NCBI GenBank assembly: GCA_016802295.1
Contig: JAESIW010000162.1
Coordinates: forward strand, 165,802 to 229,801
Direction: 5' to 3'
Length of the DNA stretch: 64,000 nucleotides
Source of the DNA: Brachionus rotundiformis
Taxonomy: Eukaryota > Rotifera > Eurotatoria > Ploima > Brachionidae
The translations under genes were made by a program, and so were the position numbers. How positions within the stretch are numbered: position 1 is the first letter of the stretch; every line of letters begins with the position of its first letter. The notes beneath the pieces are model-generated. The model was given only the letters and a program-made list of their open reading frames with translations, was not told the DNA's origin and did not search any database. Positions 13,301 through 24,358 of this stretch are shown piece after piece.

Positions 13301-16300
13301 ATTTGACAACTTAAACAATTTATCGTCTGGTTCTTCGTATTCTTTATCCGATCAATCTAAAAAAAATCTTGAACAGCTAAAAATATTCCAACTTTCTCTT
13401 CTCCAATGTGGCATTTTAATGAAAGATAACCCAGAGGCTTTGATGATTCACTTTTTGTCTCGCGTTTTGAACTTCTATAAACATCAAAGCAATTTTACCA
13501 AATTAATCAACCAATACTACACCCATTCCCCCGCATACTTTCCCCTTGTCCTGGCACATCAATTCATGGAACCCCCTATAGGAGAACTAATTTTTCAACT
13601 AGATAAACACTCTTTTCCAATCACACACGCAATTATTGGTGGTGACAATGATGCCCTAATCATAAGCTTAAGCAATAAAATTTATTTCTTTAACATGTCT
13701 TCGGTGGCCGATTTGGGCTTCATTAAATTGACAGATTTTAATGAGGAAATAGTCTATTTTTCAGCTTATATTGATGACTTTTATCAAGAATTCGAAGTTC
13801 TCAACGAAATAAATGGACATATTATCTTATGCACAGTTGGCGATATTAAGGTAATAGATTTTGACTCGTCCATTAGATTTTCATTAAAAACTGGACCTAG
13901 GAGAATAGATAAAGCCTTTATAACATGTGAGGACTTTTTGTTAATTTTTTTCAACAATCAAAACTATTTTGAAATATATAATTTATCAACCAAAAAATTG
14001 GTTGAAGTTAAATCATTTGATGGTAAAATAGTGGACAGTTGTTGTAATGTCAAAGATGGAGAAATAATTGTAAAAACAAAGGAGTTAAAATTTGCCATTT
14101 TATTGGTAAACTCTGAGATTAGAGTATTTGATTTTTCATGTGAAAATGGTATATTGGAAATTTGCTTTATAAAAACTTTGCCTCCAAGTGGACTACAGCT
14201 GGAATCAATTCAATTTACGAAAGATTCGACTTTGTTTATCTTTGCCAAAAATAATGGTTTTTTTGCTTGTGATATAGAAATTATGGAAATGGAATTTATT
14301 TTATATTCTTATAAAAATTTTAATTTAAAATTTATTCAGGAGTATGACGGTTTTTATCTATTTATTGGATCAAATAAAAGTTTATATTTGCTGGATGATT
14401 ACCATGTTTATGAAATTGAAGGAAATTACACTGGTGGCTGTCTAGCATATAGTAATAAACTTATCGGGGTTCAAGAAGGAACAATTACAATTTTTAAATA
14501 TGAAATTACAAATAACAAATTGAAATTGATAAAAATTGGACTAATTGATGCTCACTTTGATAGAATTGTTTTCATTTTTCCAAAAGATAGTCTCTTGCTA
14601 ACAGCATCAAGAGATTCTTCACTGAAAGTTTTTTCAACAAACATGATCAAGGATTTGTCTGATTTGAAGATAAATATCCACAAAGCTTCTTCGGAGGTTG
14701 AACAATTGATTGCCATTGATGAGAATTATTTGATTGCCAGGCTGAAATCATTTAAGTTGGTTTTATATTTATTAATATTAAAAGTATATTTATTAGTTAT
14801 TCAAAAGTATGGTAGAAGTATGGAACAAAAATAATGGTAAAATAGAATTCAATATGGTGCTCGATTCTGAGACAATTACCAAAATAGTTTGCAATGATTC
14901 AAAAGCAATTATTGTTTCCAAATTGGTTGACAAGACAATAAGAGTTAGGTACTACTTGATCAAAATGGATAAAAGTGTTGCTTTGGAAGAGAAGATGAGA
15001 AGAGATTTGGCAAATGTTGAAGAAATTGGGATCGAATTCGATTGCCGTGGAGAAGATGTGTATTTAATGTTTGCCAATGAGACTAAATTGAGTGTGGTCT
15101 CAATCAATTTAAATGAAATAAATTCCTCATTGTCGAGCCAATCCATTGATCTGTCTCAATTGTCCATTGATTTGTACACTTTTAACCTAAAACATTGCAC
15201 AATCTGTTTCCAAAGTAGGCTTTTGTGTTTCAGCTACGAACACTGGTTGTACTGGTTCGATCTTTCGACTGGCAAAATGATAAATTCAAAAAACTTTCAG
15301 GAGCAAAGCATGAACATTGAATACTTTCTGAACCCGACCAATATGCCATTGAGTAATTTTAAATCTATTAGCTCAGTGGAATGTTCTGATAATTTGGTAA
15401 TGCTTGACAATGCTGGCAATGTGCATTTTGTTGAGTTTATTTTCAAATCGAACCAAATCAATTCGTTCAGAACTAAAGATTTTGTCTTTGAATCGTTCAA
15501 GATAAACAAAGATAAGCTGATTGCTTGTGACCAAGTTAATTTTAAGCTTGTTTGCTTCGATTTGGCAACAGCATGCCAAAATCACTCATTCCACAACTCA
15601 TTCTGTACAATTGATTTTGACAAGAGCAAAAGTGTCCAGCATTATGGTCTGAGCTTGTCCAACAAACACCTTTATTTAATTGAGAACCAAAAAAATTTGA
15701 GATTTTTCAATATTGTCCACAGTGATCGACTAAGAGCCCAGCAAAGTGCCAATTTGACTCTGTACGCCGAAGCAACCGATGTTCTTTGTTCTAATGAATT
15801 TATTTCGTTGTCAATGAAAGACAAAAAGGTGATTTCATTTTTGATCAGTGACAAAGACAGTTTGGATCAAACCAGAGAAAGAATCAAAAGATTGCCGACT
15901 TTTGGTCAAGTTGATAAAGAATTAATGAAGAAAAATGATCTAATTGTTAAAAAATGTTCAGTAATTCTGGATGAAAGTAGTGATGATGAAGATTTTGAGG
16001 ACATTTTTAATAACGACGATGAGGACAATATAAAGTATAGAGAAAGTTTAGCAAAAGGTATTTTTATGAGATAAAAAAATTAAAAATCTACTCTAATTTA
16101 AATATTTAGTTACATATTCTATTGAACCTTTAAAAGTGATTTCTAAGAAAGAAAAAATGGAAAAATTGAATACAAATTGGGCTTCCGATATAATTTCAAA
16201 AGGTATTTTTGTCTCTTTGTGTAAACTATCTTTAATTTTTTTATAAAGAACCCGATATAAAAATAGAAAAAAAATTGTCAATAACAAATAACCAAGATTC

Positions 16301-16466
16301 CTATTTATCCGAGGATAATATGGAAGAAGAAATAAAAGATAGTCAAAAACGCAATGAAATAATTGAAATTCTGAGTCATAAAAACAAATATTCGGGTACC
16401 AACAATACTGGACAAAATGTTTTGGTAGCAAACAGCTACTCATCAAAATCATGTTCAATCCAATAA
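10335..16466 (+). CDS. NACHT-WD STAND NTPase, copy B
   Basis: Exons 10335-10437, 10498-10703, 10756-11010, 11066-11195, 11255-11739, 11793-11894, 11954-12858, 12911-14755, 14808-16057, 16110-16202 and 16249-16466 sum to 5592 nt (1863 aa) with no internal stop. Rough residue map: DUF4062-like region about 23-130, Walker A GESGCGKT about 411-418, Walker B-like IVIVLDSIDQL about 504-514, linker WYHRRFIEVAN near 729, WD-like propellers about 740-1740 (for example TASRDSSLKVFS), acidic tail to the end. Exon 1 (MDHNKRLNIYRG...) has no clear match in A or C. Exons 2-7 differ from A by only scattered residues. Exon 8 is strongly diverged from A and C apart from its first ~35 codons. Exon 9 is nearly identical in all three. 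The last exon overlaps an inverted duplicate tract shared with copy C. The intron 2 donor (GTCAGC) is unusual but conserved in all copies. Confidence 0.9.
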
Positions 16467-17305
16467 AATACTAATTTTAATAATATTAAATTAATTTTAT
16501 TTTTTAATTATCTTATTCTTGAAATTTTTATTAATTAATAACCAATTGAATAAATTAGATTTGTTTTCTAAAAATCAGCACCTTTCGCTTTGAGAAACGC
16601 TTCTTCATTTGGTTCTCTTCCCAAAAAATTGGTCACCATTTGCTTAGCATCCTGTCAGATGAAAAATAAAAATTTTTTCTAATTCAGATTTAGTTTTTTT
16701 TTCAATGGTCGATATTTACCAGAGAACCGCCCGGTTCAAGAATGCATCTTCTATAATCGAGACCAGTCCTCGCATTTAAAATTCCTTCTTTTTTGAACCT
16801 AGTCTGAAACATGTCTTCTGAATACACTTCACTCCACTATTTTTTTATTAAAATAAATCTTAACTAGCTTATTTGGATTACTTTTTTGCTTAATTTACCA
16901 AGTAACTGTAATACTGGGACTCGTATCCTCCGACCAAATGCTCAAAAGACGCATTCATGTTGAGTCCTTCGGCCTCTAATTCCTGCAACATGTATTCTCT
17001 ACAGTATTGCTTGTAAATACTTGCCGTGCATACCTTTGCCAAATAAACAATTTAATTTTTTTCCAATTTTTTTTATTCTCTAGTTAAACTTTCTCTTGTG
17101 TTGTATGAAAATATTGGTCCATTTTGGCAAACAATATTTGTCTCATGTTAAAGTGACCATTGGCTGAATTTTTTGATTTGATCAAGTCCTCAATTAGCTG
17201 GTCGTCAATGCTTGAACCATCTTTGTAATGAGATGATAGCATTTTCAGGGACTCTTTTTGCCAGCACCAATTTTCCAACATTTGACTCGGAGCTTCGACA
17301 AAATC
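16329..17305. repeat. Near-identical inverted duplicate tract, arm 1
   Basis: These 977 bases, reverse-complemented, match 37029-38006 with only a handful of differences, including within introns and the intergenic spacer. The tract starts inside the last exon of NWD copy B, crosses the 101-bp space between convergent genes, and ends inside an M3 peptidase exon at the codons for DFVEAPSQML. Identity drops sharply at both ends. Confidence 0.85.
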
Positions 17306-19430
17306 TCTCTCGACAGAAGTACCTCTTTTTTTCTACTAAATTAAATAAAAATTTTGGTTTCTTTTTATTTACCCGAATTTATAATAATTAGCTTTTGTGC
17401 ATATTTGGTGCATTACATGACCAAATTCGTGAAAAAATGTCTCCACTTCGTCATGGGTCAATAAAGACGGCTGATCTGCAGTTGGTTTGGTAAAGTTGCA
17501 CACCATGATACAAACTGGCTTTTGGCTACTTAGACGGCATCCTTTCTAAATACAAAATTCTTCAATAAATCAAAATATAGAACTTGGTACACACTCTTAA
17601 GCCAAAAACAGCCGCATGACCATATTTGCCATCTCTGGGATGCAGATCAGTATAGAAATGGCCAATTGTTTCATTTGTCAATGTGTCATCAACCCTATAC
17701 TGTAAAAAAGAAAAGAATAAATATTAATTTTATTTAAATTAAAATAATAAATAAAATTACTAGCTTAAGTTCCTCATGGTATTTTGGCGCATCCAACACT
17801 TCCTCAAATTTTAAACTCAGCAAAGTCTTTATCACAATAAGTAATAAGATAAGAACAAGTTATTCATTTTCTAGTTTCAAAAAAGATTACTTGGTAAATT
17901 TTGAATGTGCCATCAATGACCACATTAAGCGGAAAGTACTCCTGTAATTTAGAATGATTTATCTTGAATTCTTCTTGTTCACGTAAATTAAGATAGTATT
18001 TTAAATCTGACGGATTTATCTTTCCGTCAAATGGAATATTTAATTCCTTACACTTTATTTAAATTTTTATAATAATCAATTTTAATGATTGGTGACATGT
18101 TAAACTACTTCTTTTCTTTTGTATTCCAACAAAGACTCTGTTTCTTTTTTTTGTAATATTCTCATCTTGTCAGCCAATTTATTCAAAAAATGGTCAACAT
18201 TGGTCGGATTTTGAGCGCAAAGAAGCTTTAATTGGTACTCGGCATAACTTTGAAAGCCCAGAACTTTGGCAAGCTAAATTATTGTATTAATATTAAGAGT
18301 TTACAGCGATGATAACAAGACTACTTCAGCTCTCAGTTGGAGAACTTGTTCAAAAATTTGTGAGTTTTGTTTAACATTTCTGTAAAGATAAAAATCTGTA
18401 TAAATTTTTTTTATTCATTTTTTGGTACAACTACCTGCTGTCAAAGGCTATAACCAATTTTCGCCTAGTGTCTGGCACACGACACTCTTTCATTACAGGA
18501 AAATAGACCGGATACTTGAGACTTACAACATAATTTCCATCACTGTCCTTAAAGATAATTTTGTATTAAGTCCTTTTGGAGACTTATTGATATAATTAAT
18601 TCACTTTTGGTAAAGAGTTTAAAAGATTGTCATTTACACCGTCTAAAAATTAAAATATTCAAATAAAATTTAATTAATTAATTGATTATTTATTTTATTA
18701 TTCTATTAACCTAGCTGCTCACGAGTGAAATTTAACTTGGTTGACTCTTCGTTACAATTTTTGGAAAATTCCACACATAGATCACTTATTTTCTCATTCA
18801 ATTCCTTAATCTTGTTTCTAGTTGGTTCATCCAGATGCAGACCTTAGTCAGTAAAGCTTAGATTTGGTAAAATTAGCTTTCCAAGAGGTAAATTACCATC
18901 CAAGCGGCGTTCAAGAATATTCTTGTCCAAATACCTCTGGGACTCAGGGTCAAGCGTGGCGTGCAAGGCTGCTCGGACTGATTCGAAGAAATCATACAAG
19001 TCCTTGTTCATTCTTAAGAGAGGAAATTAGCCAATTCATCAATAATTAGCATGCTGTACCTTAATTCTATGGAAAGTTTTTTTAGATCAGCTACACAATC
19101 TTTGGCAACGTCGCGTATCTCTTTGTCAGGGTAAACACTTTTTAGAATATTTATATAACAAAATCCGTTGCCAAGATTGCGCTCCAATTCATTTAATTCC
19201 TAAAGATAATTTTAAAAGATGAGAAAAAAAAATTTTCCAAACAGACTTTGAGTATTTGAATATCATTAGGCTTTGATTTAATTATTTTGTCACATTGCTG
19301 ACGAGATTCGGCAATTAAATCTTTACTCATCGACTTAATTGAGTCAGGTGTAACATTCCATTTTAAAACTTAGATTTTTTAATTAATATAAACAGCAAAT
19401 TATTTGTCATAGTTTACTTGAATCGCCCAT
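16568..19430 (-). CDS. M3 metallopeptidase, thimet oligopeptidase/neurolysin-like, copy 1
   Basis: A many-exon gene, starting MGDS and continuing ILKWNVTPDSIKSM after intron 1, as in animal thimet oligopeptidases (LRWDLS...). The zinc site FHEFGH (HExxH) with downstream ERDFVEAPSQMLENW is present, and the C-terminus is complete (FLKAKGADF then stop). M3 enzymes are soluble zinc peptidases that cut short peptides in cytosol or mitochondria. The family has about 680-690 residues and this chain should be close. An apparent stop near 18850 is removed by an intron between ERRLDG and LHLDEPTRNK. It converges on NWD copy B with 101 bp between stop codons. Its last exons are almost identical to copy 2, while the first half is clearly diverged. 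Confidence 0.9.
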
Positions 19431-19660
19431 TATACGCCTAATGCCAATAGTTGATGATACAATTAAATTTGTTCTAATTAATTTTTTAATTTTTAGAATA
19501 AACATTTAATTTTTAATAAAAATAAAAAGATTGTTTTTTAGATTTATTTTAAAAATGTGTCTTAATTGTAAATTATAATTTTAATTTTTTCTTTAAATTA
19601 AATTATCTAATTTTCTCCAAATTTAACTTAAGAAAAGAACAAAAGTTAAAACTATACAAA

Positions 19661-20989
19661 ATGTTAAGTTTAGAATGCCTTTTGAATAAAGTTTTTGAAA
19701 AATTTAAATTTAAAAAAAAATTTAAATCAATGGCTGTGGCTAGGGATCATATTCTATTCAGCATGAAAAAGGCCCTGCTCGAATACGGCCTTAGACACAA
19801 TTTGGATTTTCTTGTAAAAAGTATACACCTAAATTTATCAAGATTAAACAAATTTGAGCCATATTTGTTTTGCCAAAGGTCTGGCACTGAATCAATTGTC
19901 AAAATTTTCCCAATATAATGTCCCTCATATACGCTTTGAGCTTTTTAACATGTACCTGATGATAAAGAACCGCGAATTCAAACACTTTGACTCAATTGTC
20001 TTATTCTTAAATGAATTAAATAAGCAAAATGAGGGCCTGATACCAGCGCCATTGTTTTGCCGAGTGGTAGGACCACTCAAAGCGCTTAAAATTTACGAGT
20101 GTCTGAGGGTCAATGACTTGAAAAAAGCATGCCTTTTGATCAAAGAATACTTTCCCATGGACTCACAAGCGCCACAGACTCGGGTAACTTGGCAAAAGAC
20201 ATTGGTTCTATCTGACTTCTATTTTTCAGGAAAAGACTGACATGGAATTGAAAATTCTCAAAAAAAGAACTCATTGGAACGAGCTTATTTTGAGCAAAAA
20301 TCACCGCGACAAATACTTCAAAACTGAATTCAATATTCAATATGATAATAAATTTTTTGCTTTTCTTATGCTCAAAGTAAACGAAATAATCAATCTGGTC
20401 AATAGCTATTTACCACAGACAACCATTGACCAAGTAGAAGAAAAAGAAAAATTTTTTTTTTTTTAATTTTTTTATTTAAACAATTAAGGTAATTTCATGC
20501 CAATTTAATAAATCAAATTTGACCATATTTGGCATTGATGAGTTAAAACTGGAATTAGAGGATGAAGTGCGCGTAGAACTCTTTATGGACAATTTAAAAC
20601 TGCACCACATTCACATTACCAGCACTGAATGTGACAATCACAAAGTCTTATTGCTAAATAAATATTTAAAAAAGTTAATTAAACTAGTGGTCAACTGGGA
20701 ATATGAATTAAATTGTAGCGATAATAGTTTTGTGTATGGCATTAATTTACTTATATTTTAAAATTTAATTTTATTAATTAATTTTATTAACAGACCCCAG
20801 GATTTTTCACAGCCAGCTTCTAGCAAAGTCATACTAGAAATGCTCTACATGAACTCCCAAATGGACAATGTCAGACTTGATAATTTGGATCTTAGTGATC
20901 GAATAGACCAACTATTCGAACAATCAACAAATTTATTAATCAATAGTGATCTAATCACAGATGATGAGCGTGACATTAATTTAAATTAA
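19661..20989 (+). CDS. Unrecognised 369-aa protein
   Basis: Five exons (19661-19820, 19879-20183, 20230-20433, 20489-20733, 20794-20989) sum to 1110 nt, an open frame of 369 codons plus stop. I do not recognise the family. The N-terminal two thirds look all-helical, with Leu/Ile/Phe-rich segments (HILFSMKKALLEYGL, LFNMYLMIKNREF, LKKACLLIKEYF). The middle is basic (LKILKKRTHWNEL) and the C-terminus acidic and polar (LDLSDRIDQLFEQS). No signal peptide, transmembrane helix or Cys pattern is visible. An apparent frame change near 19880 is explained by a 58-nt intron. It starts 230 bp from the divergent M3 peptidase copy 1, so the two may share a promoter region. Confidence 0.75.
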
Positions 20990-21039
20990 TTTTAAAAATA
21001 AAAATAATAAAATTTTGTTAAATGTTTTTTATTATTTGT

Positions 21040-21873
21040 TTAAAATTCGGGCCGAAAATTAGAGGCCGTTTTGGGCCTAAAATTATCGAGTTCATTGAAG
21101 AGCTCTTTGGATCTGGGACTATTTACATCAGTTTCTTTGGTCTTGAGTTTATCTCTCAATTGTTTTAAACGCATTTGTCTTTCTAGCACTACGTCATTCT
21201 CTGGATTGTACTTGACAACCACTTTGTCATCCTTTGGTGCCAATTTTATCTTCATTTTCTCTTTTTTTCGCTCATTGGCTCTTTCCAATCTTTGTCTAAT
21301 TTGTTCCAGAGTAGGAGATATTTTTTCTTTTTGCATTGCTAGGCGGGTTGGTGGAGCCCGATTAGCCACTTGTTTTTCCTCAACAATTTCCAAAAGGGCA
21401 AAACTGTCGTGGATAAGAGCAGGTTTTGGTACAAGGCCATTGTTCTTGAGCATCTCAATGGACTCTAATTCTTCTTTTTTGCTTTTAATTTGCTTTTCCT
21501 TGTCAGATAGAAGAGGTGGACAGCCTGTTCCAACTACTGACAAGTCCAGATCTTCGCGGTCCACAAACTCGCTCTCGATCCGACAGACAACATCCCTGTC
21601 CGAGTGTTCGGTGATGAAGTTGTGACATAGATTGTCGTCCGAGTCGGATTGAGAGGTGAGTGAGCCGCGTCTTTCGGATATGCAGTCTTCAGAGTCAAAA
21701 TGGCTGTTAATGCCAGAGTCCTGGGTGCCGGCACTGGCGTTCTTTTTAACTGGCAAAGGAATCAATTTCAGATGATCATTTTTGTTGGTTATCTGTGGCT
21801 CTCTTTGACCAGATACCATTTTCTCAACACTCTTGGCCACACATACCGATTGGCTTGACGCACCACAACCCAT
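21040..21873 (-). CDS. Stathmin-domain protein with N-terminal acylation signal (STMND1-like)
   Basis: A single exon of 277 codons. The start MGCGASSQS is a good myristoylation (Gly2) and palmitoylation (Cys3) signal, suggesting membrane anchoring. Residues about 40-120 are Ser/Asp-rich and probably disordered. From about 130 a stathmin-like region follows: KKEELESIEMLKNN, FALLEIVEEK, PPTRLAMQKEK, then the helix SPTLEQIRQRLERANERKKE, which resembles the stathmin signature (LSLEEIQKKLEAAEERRK). Stathmins bind tubulin dimers and destabilise microtubules. Stathmin domain-containing protein 1 starts similarly with MGCG. The tubulin-binding helix is shorter than in classical stathmins, so activity is uncertain. 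Confidence 0.65.
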   Translation of the reverse strand: MGCGASSQSVCVAKSVEKMVSGQREPQITNKNDHLKLIPLPVKKNASAGTQDSGINSHFDSEDCISERRGSLTSQSDSDDNLCHNFITEHSDRDVVCRIESEFVDREDLDLSVVGTGCPPLLSDKEKQIKSKKEELESIEMLKNNGLVPKPALIHDSFALLEIVEEKQVANRAPPTRLAMQKEKISPTLEQIRQRLERANERKKEKMKIKLAPKDDKVVVKYNPENDVVLERQMRLKQLRDKLKTKETDVNSPRSKELFNELDNFRPKTASNFRPEF

Positions 21874-22491
21874 TATTTATTATATTATTTTTTTTGCCAA
21901 AGTTAAATATGTTTCTTAACCAAGATGTTTATAAATACTTGATTAAATTGTTTTTAGAGGAATCAATGTCGCTAAGAAACAAATTAATTGTGTCATTTTA
22001 CTTAAGCTATTTGGTTAAATTAGGGAGCTAATTATTAATCTAATTGATTAGTTACTAAATGAACAGTATTAATAAGCGGAAATATTTTATTTTAGATAAA
22101 AATAAATAAAAAAGTTAATTTGGTAAATAAAAATTTTATTCAAAAGAAAAATAATTTAGTTTTGTTTCTAAGAAAAGATTATTCCAAGAGCTTAAAATGC
22201 TATTAAGCCTTGGAAAGAGAGCGTGTTTAAAAAGTTCTAGATTAAGTAAATGAGTGAATGTAGTGATAGATGAAGATGATGAAAAAAACCAGCAGTGATT
22301 TGATTAAGAAATCTTAAGAATGTGTTAGATGGTGGGGGATGAGAGAAAAAAGCATGCATGCAACATGTAAAAGAAATTGTCATTGATGTTATTAATTGAA
22401 TACATGGACTATAAATTTTAAGATTATAAAAAGATTTGAAAGGATAAAGATTATAGATTAGTGATATTTCTTGAAAAAGCTTACTAAAAAT
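21874..22491. other. Divergent intergenic region, stathmin-like to YDVP gene
   Basis: About 620 bases between divergent genes. It has a TATA-like box near the YDVP gene (listed separately) and no other recognisable element. Confidence 0.5.
22425..22433 (+). promoter_or_regulatory. TATA-like box of the YDVP repeat gene
   Basis: TATAAAAAG lies 67 bp upstream of the ATG, which would leave a 5' leader of roughly 35-40 nt. In such AT-rich DNA a chance match is possible. Confidence 0.35.
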
Positions 22492-24159
22492 ATGGTCGAT
22501 CGACATTTCATTCTCCTATCAATCTGTCTATTGGTAACTCAAATAAATGGTGCTTCAATTTATGGATCATATAGTAAATCAGATGTCCCAACAGCAGCAG
22601 CTCAATCATATGATGTCCCAACTACACAAGCATATGTAGCTCCAGTAGAAGCGACAACTGTAGCCTATGATGTCCCAACTACACAAGCATATGTAGCTCC
22701 AGTAGAAGCCACAACTGTAGCCTATGATGTCCCAACTACACAAGCATATGTAGCTCCAGTAGAAGCCACAACTGTAGCCTATGATGTCCCAACTACACAA
22801 GCATATGTAGCTCCAGTAGAAGCAACAACTGTAGCCTATGATGTACCAACTACACAGGCATATGTAGCTCCAGTAGAAGCAACAACTGTAGCCTATGATG
22901 TACCACAAGAGACCACCACTGTAGCATACTACGAAGAAACAACCACTGTGGCCTATGATGTACCACAAGAGACAACCACTGTAACATACTACGAAGAAAC
23001 AACCACTGTAGCCTATGATGTACCACAAGAGACCACCACTGTAACATACTACGAAGAAACAACCACTGTAGCCTATGATGTACCACAAGAGACCACCACT
23101 GTAGCATACTACGAGCAACCAACTACTGTAGCTTATGATGTACCACAAGAAACCACTACTGTAGCATACTACGAAGAAACAACCACTGTGGCATATGATG
23201 TACCACAAGAGACAACCAACGTCGCTTATAACTCATATGAGCTTCCTTCATTGGATGTTGTTTTACAGACTACTGATAAATATGATGTTCCTATAAATTA
23301 TGAATTTGTTGAGGTAAAAACAACGAAATCAGTTCCAACCACTACTGTAAATTACGATAATAGCTACAATAACTACAATTATGAATCGACTACACCATCT
23401 TATGTTTTTGAAGTAGAGACTACAACTAAAAATTATGATGAAACTACTGTTGCGTACGATACTCCAGAACAAACATCAGAATCATATTATAAAGAAACTA
23501 CTAATGCTCCAACAACTGTGTCATATGATGTACCACAAGAAACTACCACTGTAGCATACTACGAGCAACCAACTACTGTAGCTTATGATGTACCACAAGA
23601 GACAACCACTGTAACATACTACGAAGAAACAACTGTGGCATATGATGTACCACAAGAAACCACTACTGTAACATACTACGAAGAAACAACCACTGTAGCC
23701 TATGATGTACCACAAGAGACCACCACTGTAGCATACTTCGAGCAACCAACTACTGTAGCTTATGATGTACCACAAGAGACAACCACTGTCACCTACTACG
23801 AAGAAACAACTGTGGCATATGACGTACCACAAGAGACCACCACTGTAGCATACTACGAAGAAACAACCACTGTGGCATATGATGTACCAACTACACAGGC
23901 ATATGTAGCTCCAGTAGAAGCCACAACTGTAGCCTATGATGTACCAACTACACAGGCATATGTAGCTCCAGTAGAAGCCACAACTGTAGCCTATGATGTA
24001 CCAACTACACAGGCATATGTAGCTCCAGTAGAAGCCACAACTGTAGCCTATGATGTACCAACTACACAGGCATATGTAGCTCCAGTAGAAGCCACAACTG
24101 TAGCCTATGATGTTCCCACAAATTCAGGTTATAATGCACCATCTCAAAGTTCATATTAA
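22492..24159 (+). CDS. Secreted YDVP tandem-repeat protein (structural or matrix type)
   Basis: A single exon of 555 codons. The ATG at 22492 opens a signal peptide (HFILLSICLLVTQINGA, cleavage probably after NGA). The mature chain is almost entirely repeats: five 19-aa units TTQAYVAPVEATTVAYDVP (frame arbitrary), then 20-aa units of YDVPQETTTVAYYEETTTVA type, a non-repeated spacer (about 23215-23520), more 20-aa units, and four further 19-aa units. It is rich in Thr, Val, Tyr, Pro and Glu and lacks Cys in the mature part. No known domain was recognised. Composition suggests an extracellular coat, glue, sheath or silk-like product; many Thr could be O-glycosylated and many Tyr cross-linked, but this is inference. 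Near-perfect DNA repeats imply recent expansion. Confidence 0.85.
   Translation: MVDRHFILLSICLLVTQINGASIYGSYSKSDVPTAAAQSYDVPTTQAYVAPVEATTVAYDVPTTQAYVAPVEATTVAYDVPTTQAYVAPVEATTVAYDVPTTQAYVAPVEATTVAYDVPTTQAYVAPVEATTVAYDVPQETTTVAYYEETTTVAYDVPQETTTVTYYEETTTVAYDVPQETTTVTYYEETTTVAYDVPQETTTVAYYEQPTTVAYDVPQETTTVAYYEETTTVAYDVPQETTNVAYNSYELPSLDVVLQTTDKYDVPINYEFVEVKTTKSVPTTTVNYDNSYNNYNYESTTPSYVFEVETTTKNYDETTVAYDTPEQTSESYYKETTNAPTTVSYDVPQETTTVAYYEQPTTVAYDVPQETTTVTYYEETTVAYDVPQETTTVTYYEETTTVAYDVPQETTTVAYFEQPTTVAYDVPQETTTVTYYEETTVAYDVPQETTTVAYYEETTTVAYDVPTTQAYVAPVEATTVAYDVPTTQAYVAPVEATTVAYDVPTTQAYVAPVEATTVAYDVPTTQAYVAPVEATTVAYDVPTNSGYNAPSQSSY
22609..22893 (+). repeat. Tandem array of five 57-bp units
   Basis: Each unit codes for YDVPTTQAYVAPVEATTVA. 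Units differ by few bases: the first four carry GTCCCAACTACACAAG, the fifth GTACCAACTACACAGG, the variant also used by the C-terminal array. Confidence 0.9.
22894..23877 (+). repeat. 20-aa (60-bp) repeat blocks with central unique spacer
   Basis: Units of YDVPQETTTVAYYEETTTVA type fill 22894 to about 23215 and about 23521-23877. Some have EQP in place of EET, and some lack one Thr codon. The spacer between them (about 300 bp) keeps the Thr/Tyr-rich composition without exact repetition. Confidence 0.8.
23878..24105 (+). repeat. Tandem array of four 57-bp units
   Basis: The same 19-aa unit as the N-terminal array, all in the GTACCAACTACACAGG variant, followed by a degenerate partial unit (YDVPTNSGYNAPSQSSY) that ends the protein. 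Confidence 0.9.
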
Positions 24160-24358
24160 TTTATAAACATTTTAAAACTTTTTCCTTAATTTATTTTTTA
24201 TAATAATGCGAGTCAATTTAGATTAATCTAAAGCAAATGATAATTTTTGTATTTTTTTTAAATCTAATCTTTTATTTAAGATAAAAAATAGTCGCTACTA
24301 ATTTAATAAATTTTTATATCTCTTTATTTTTTTTCTAATTTATTTAATCATTTTGAAA

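Noticed and set aside
15950..16470. NWD copies as pseudogenes because frames stop before the conserved tail
   Set aside because: In A, B and C the stops fall in short introns; exons 10 and 11 follow in the same phases, exon 10 is 93 nt in all three, and all tails end in a similar SSK(S/A)CSIQ.
18840..18900. Premature stop in M3 peptidase copy 1
   Set aside because: It lies in a short intron between ERRLDG and LHLDEP; copy 2 has the contiguous coding sequence.
19840..19920. Apparent frameshift in the unknown gene at 19661
   Set aside because: A 58-nt intron (19821-19878) joins the two frames in phase, and the whole gene then sums to an exact multiple of three.
22606..23832. Long antisense open frames across the YDVP gene, rich in Cys, Trp and Tyr
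   Set aside because: They are a by-product of the sense repeats, whose codons contain no antisense stops. The sense strand has a signal peptide, TATA-like box and sensible composition.
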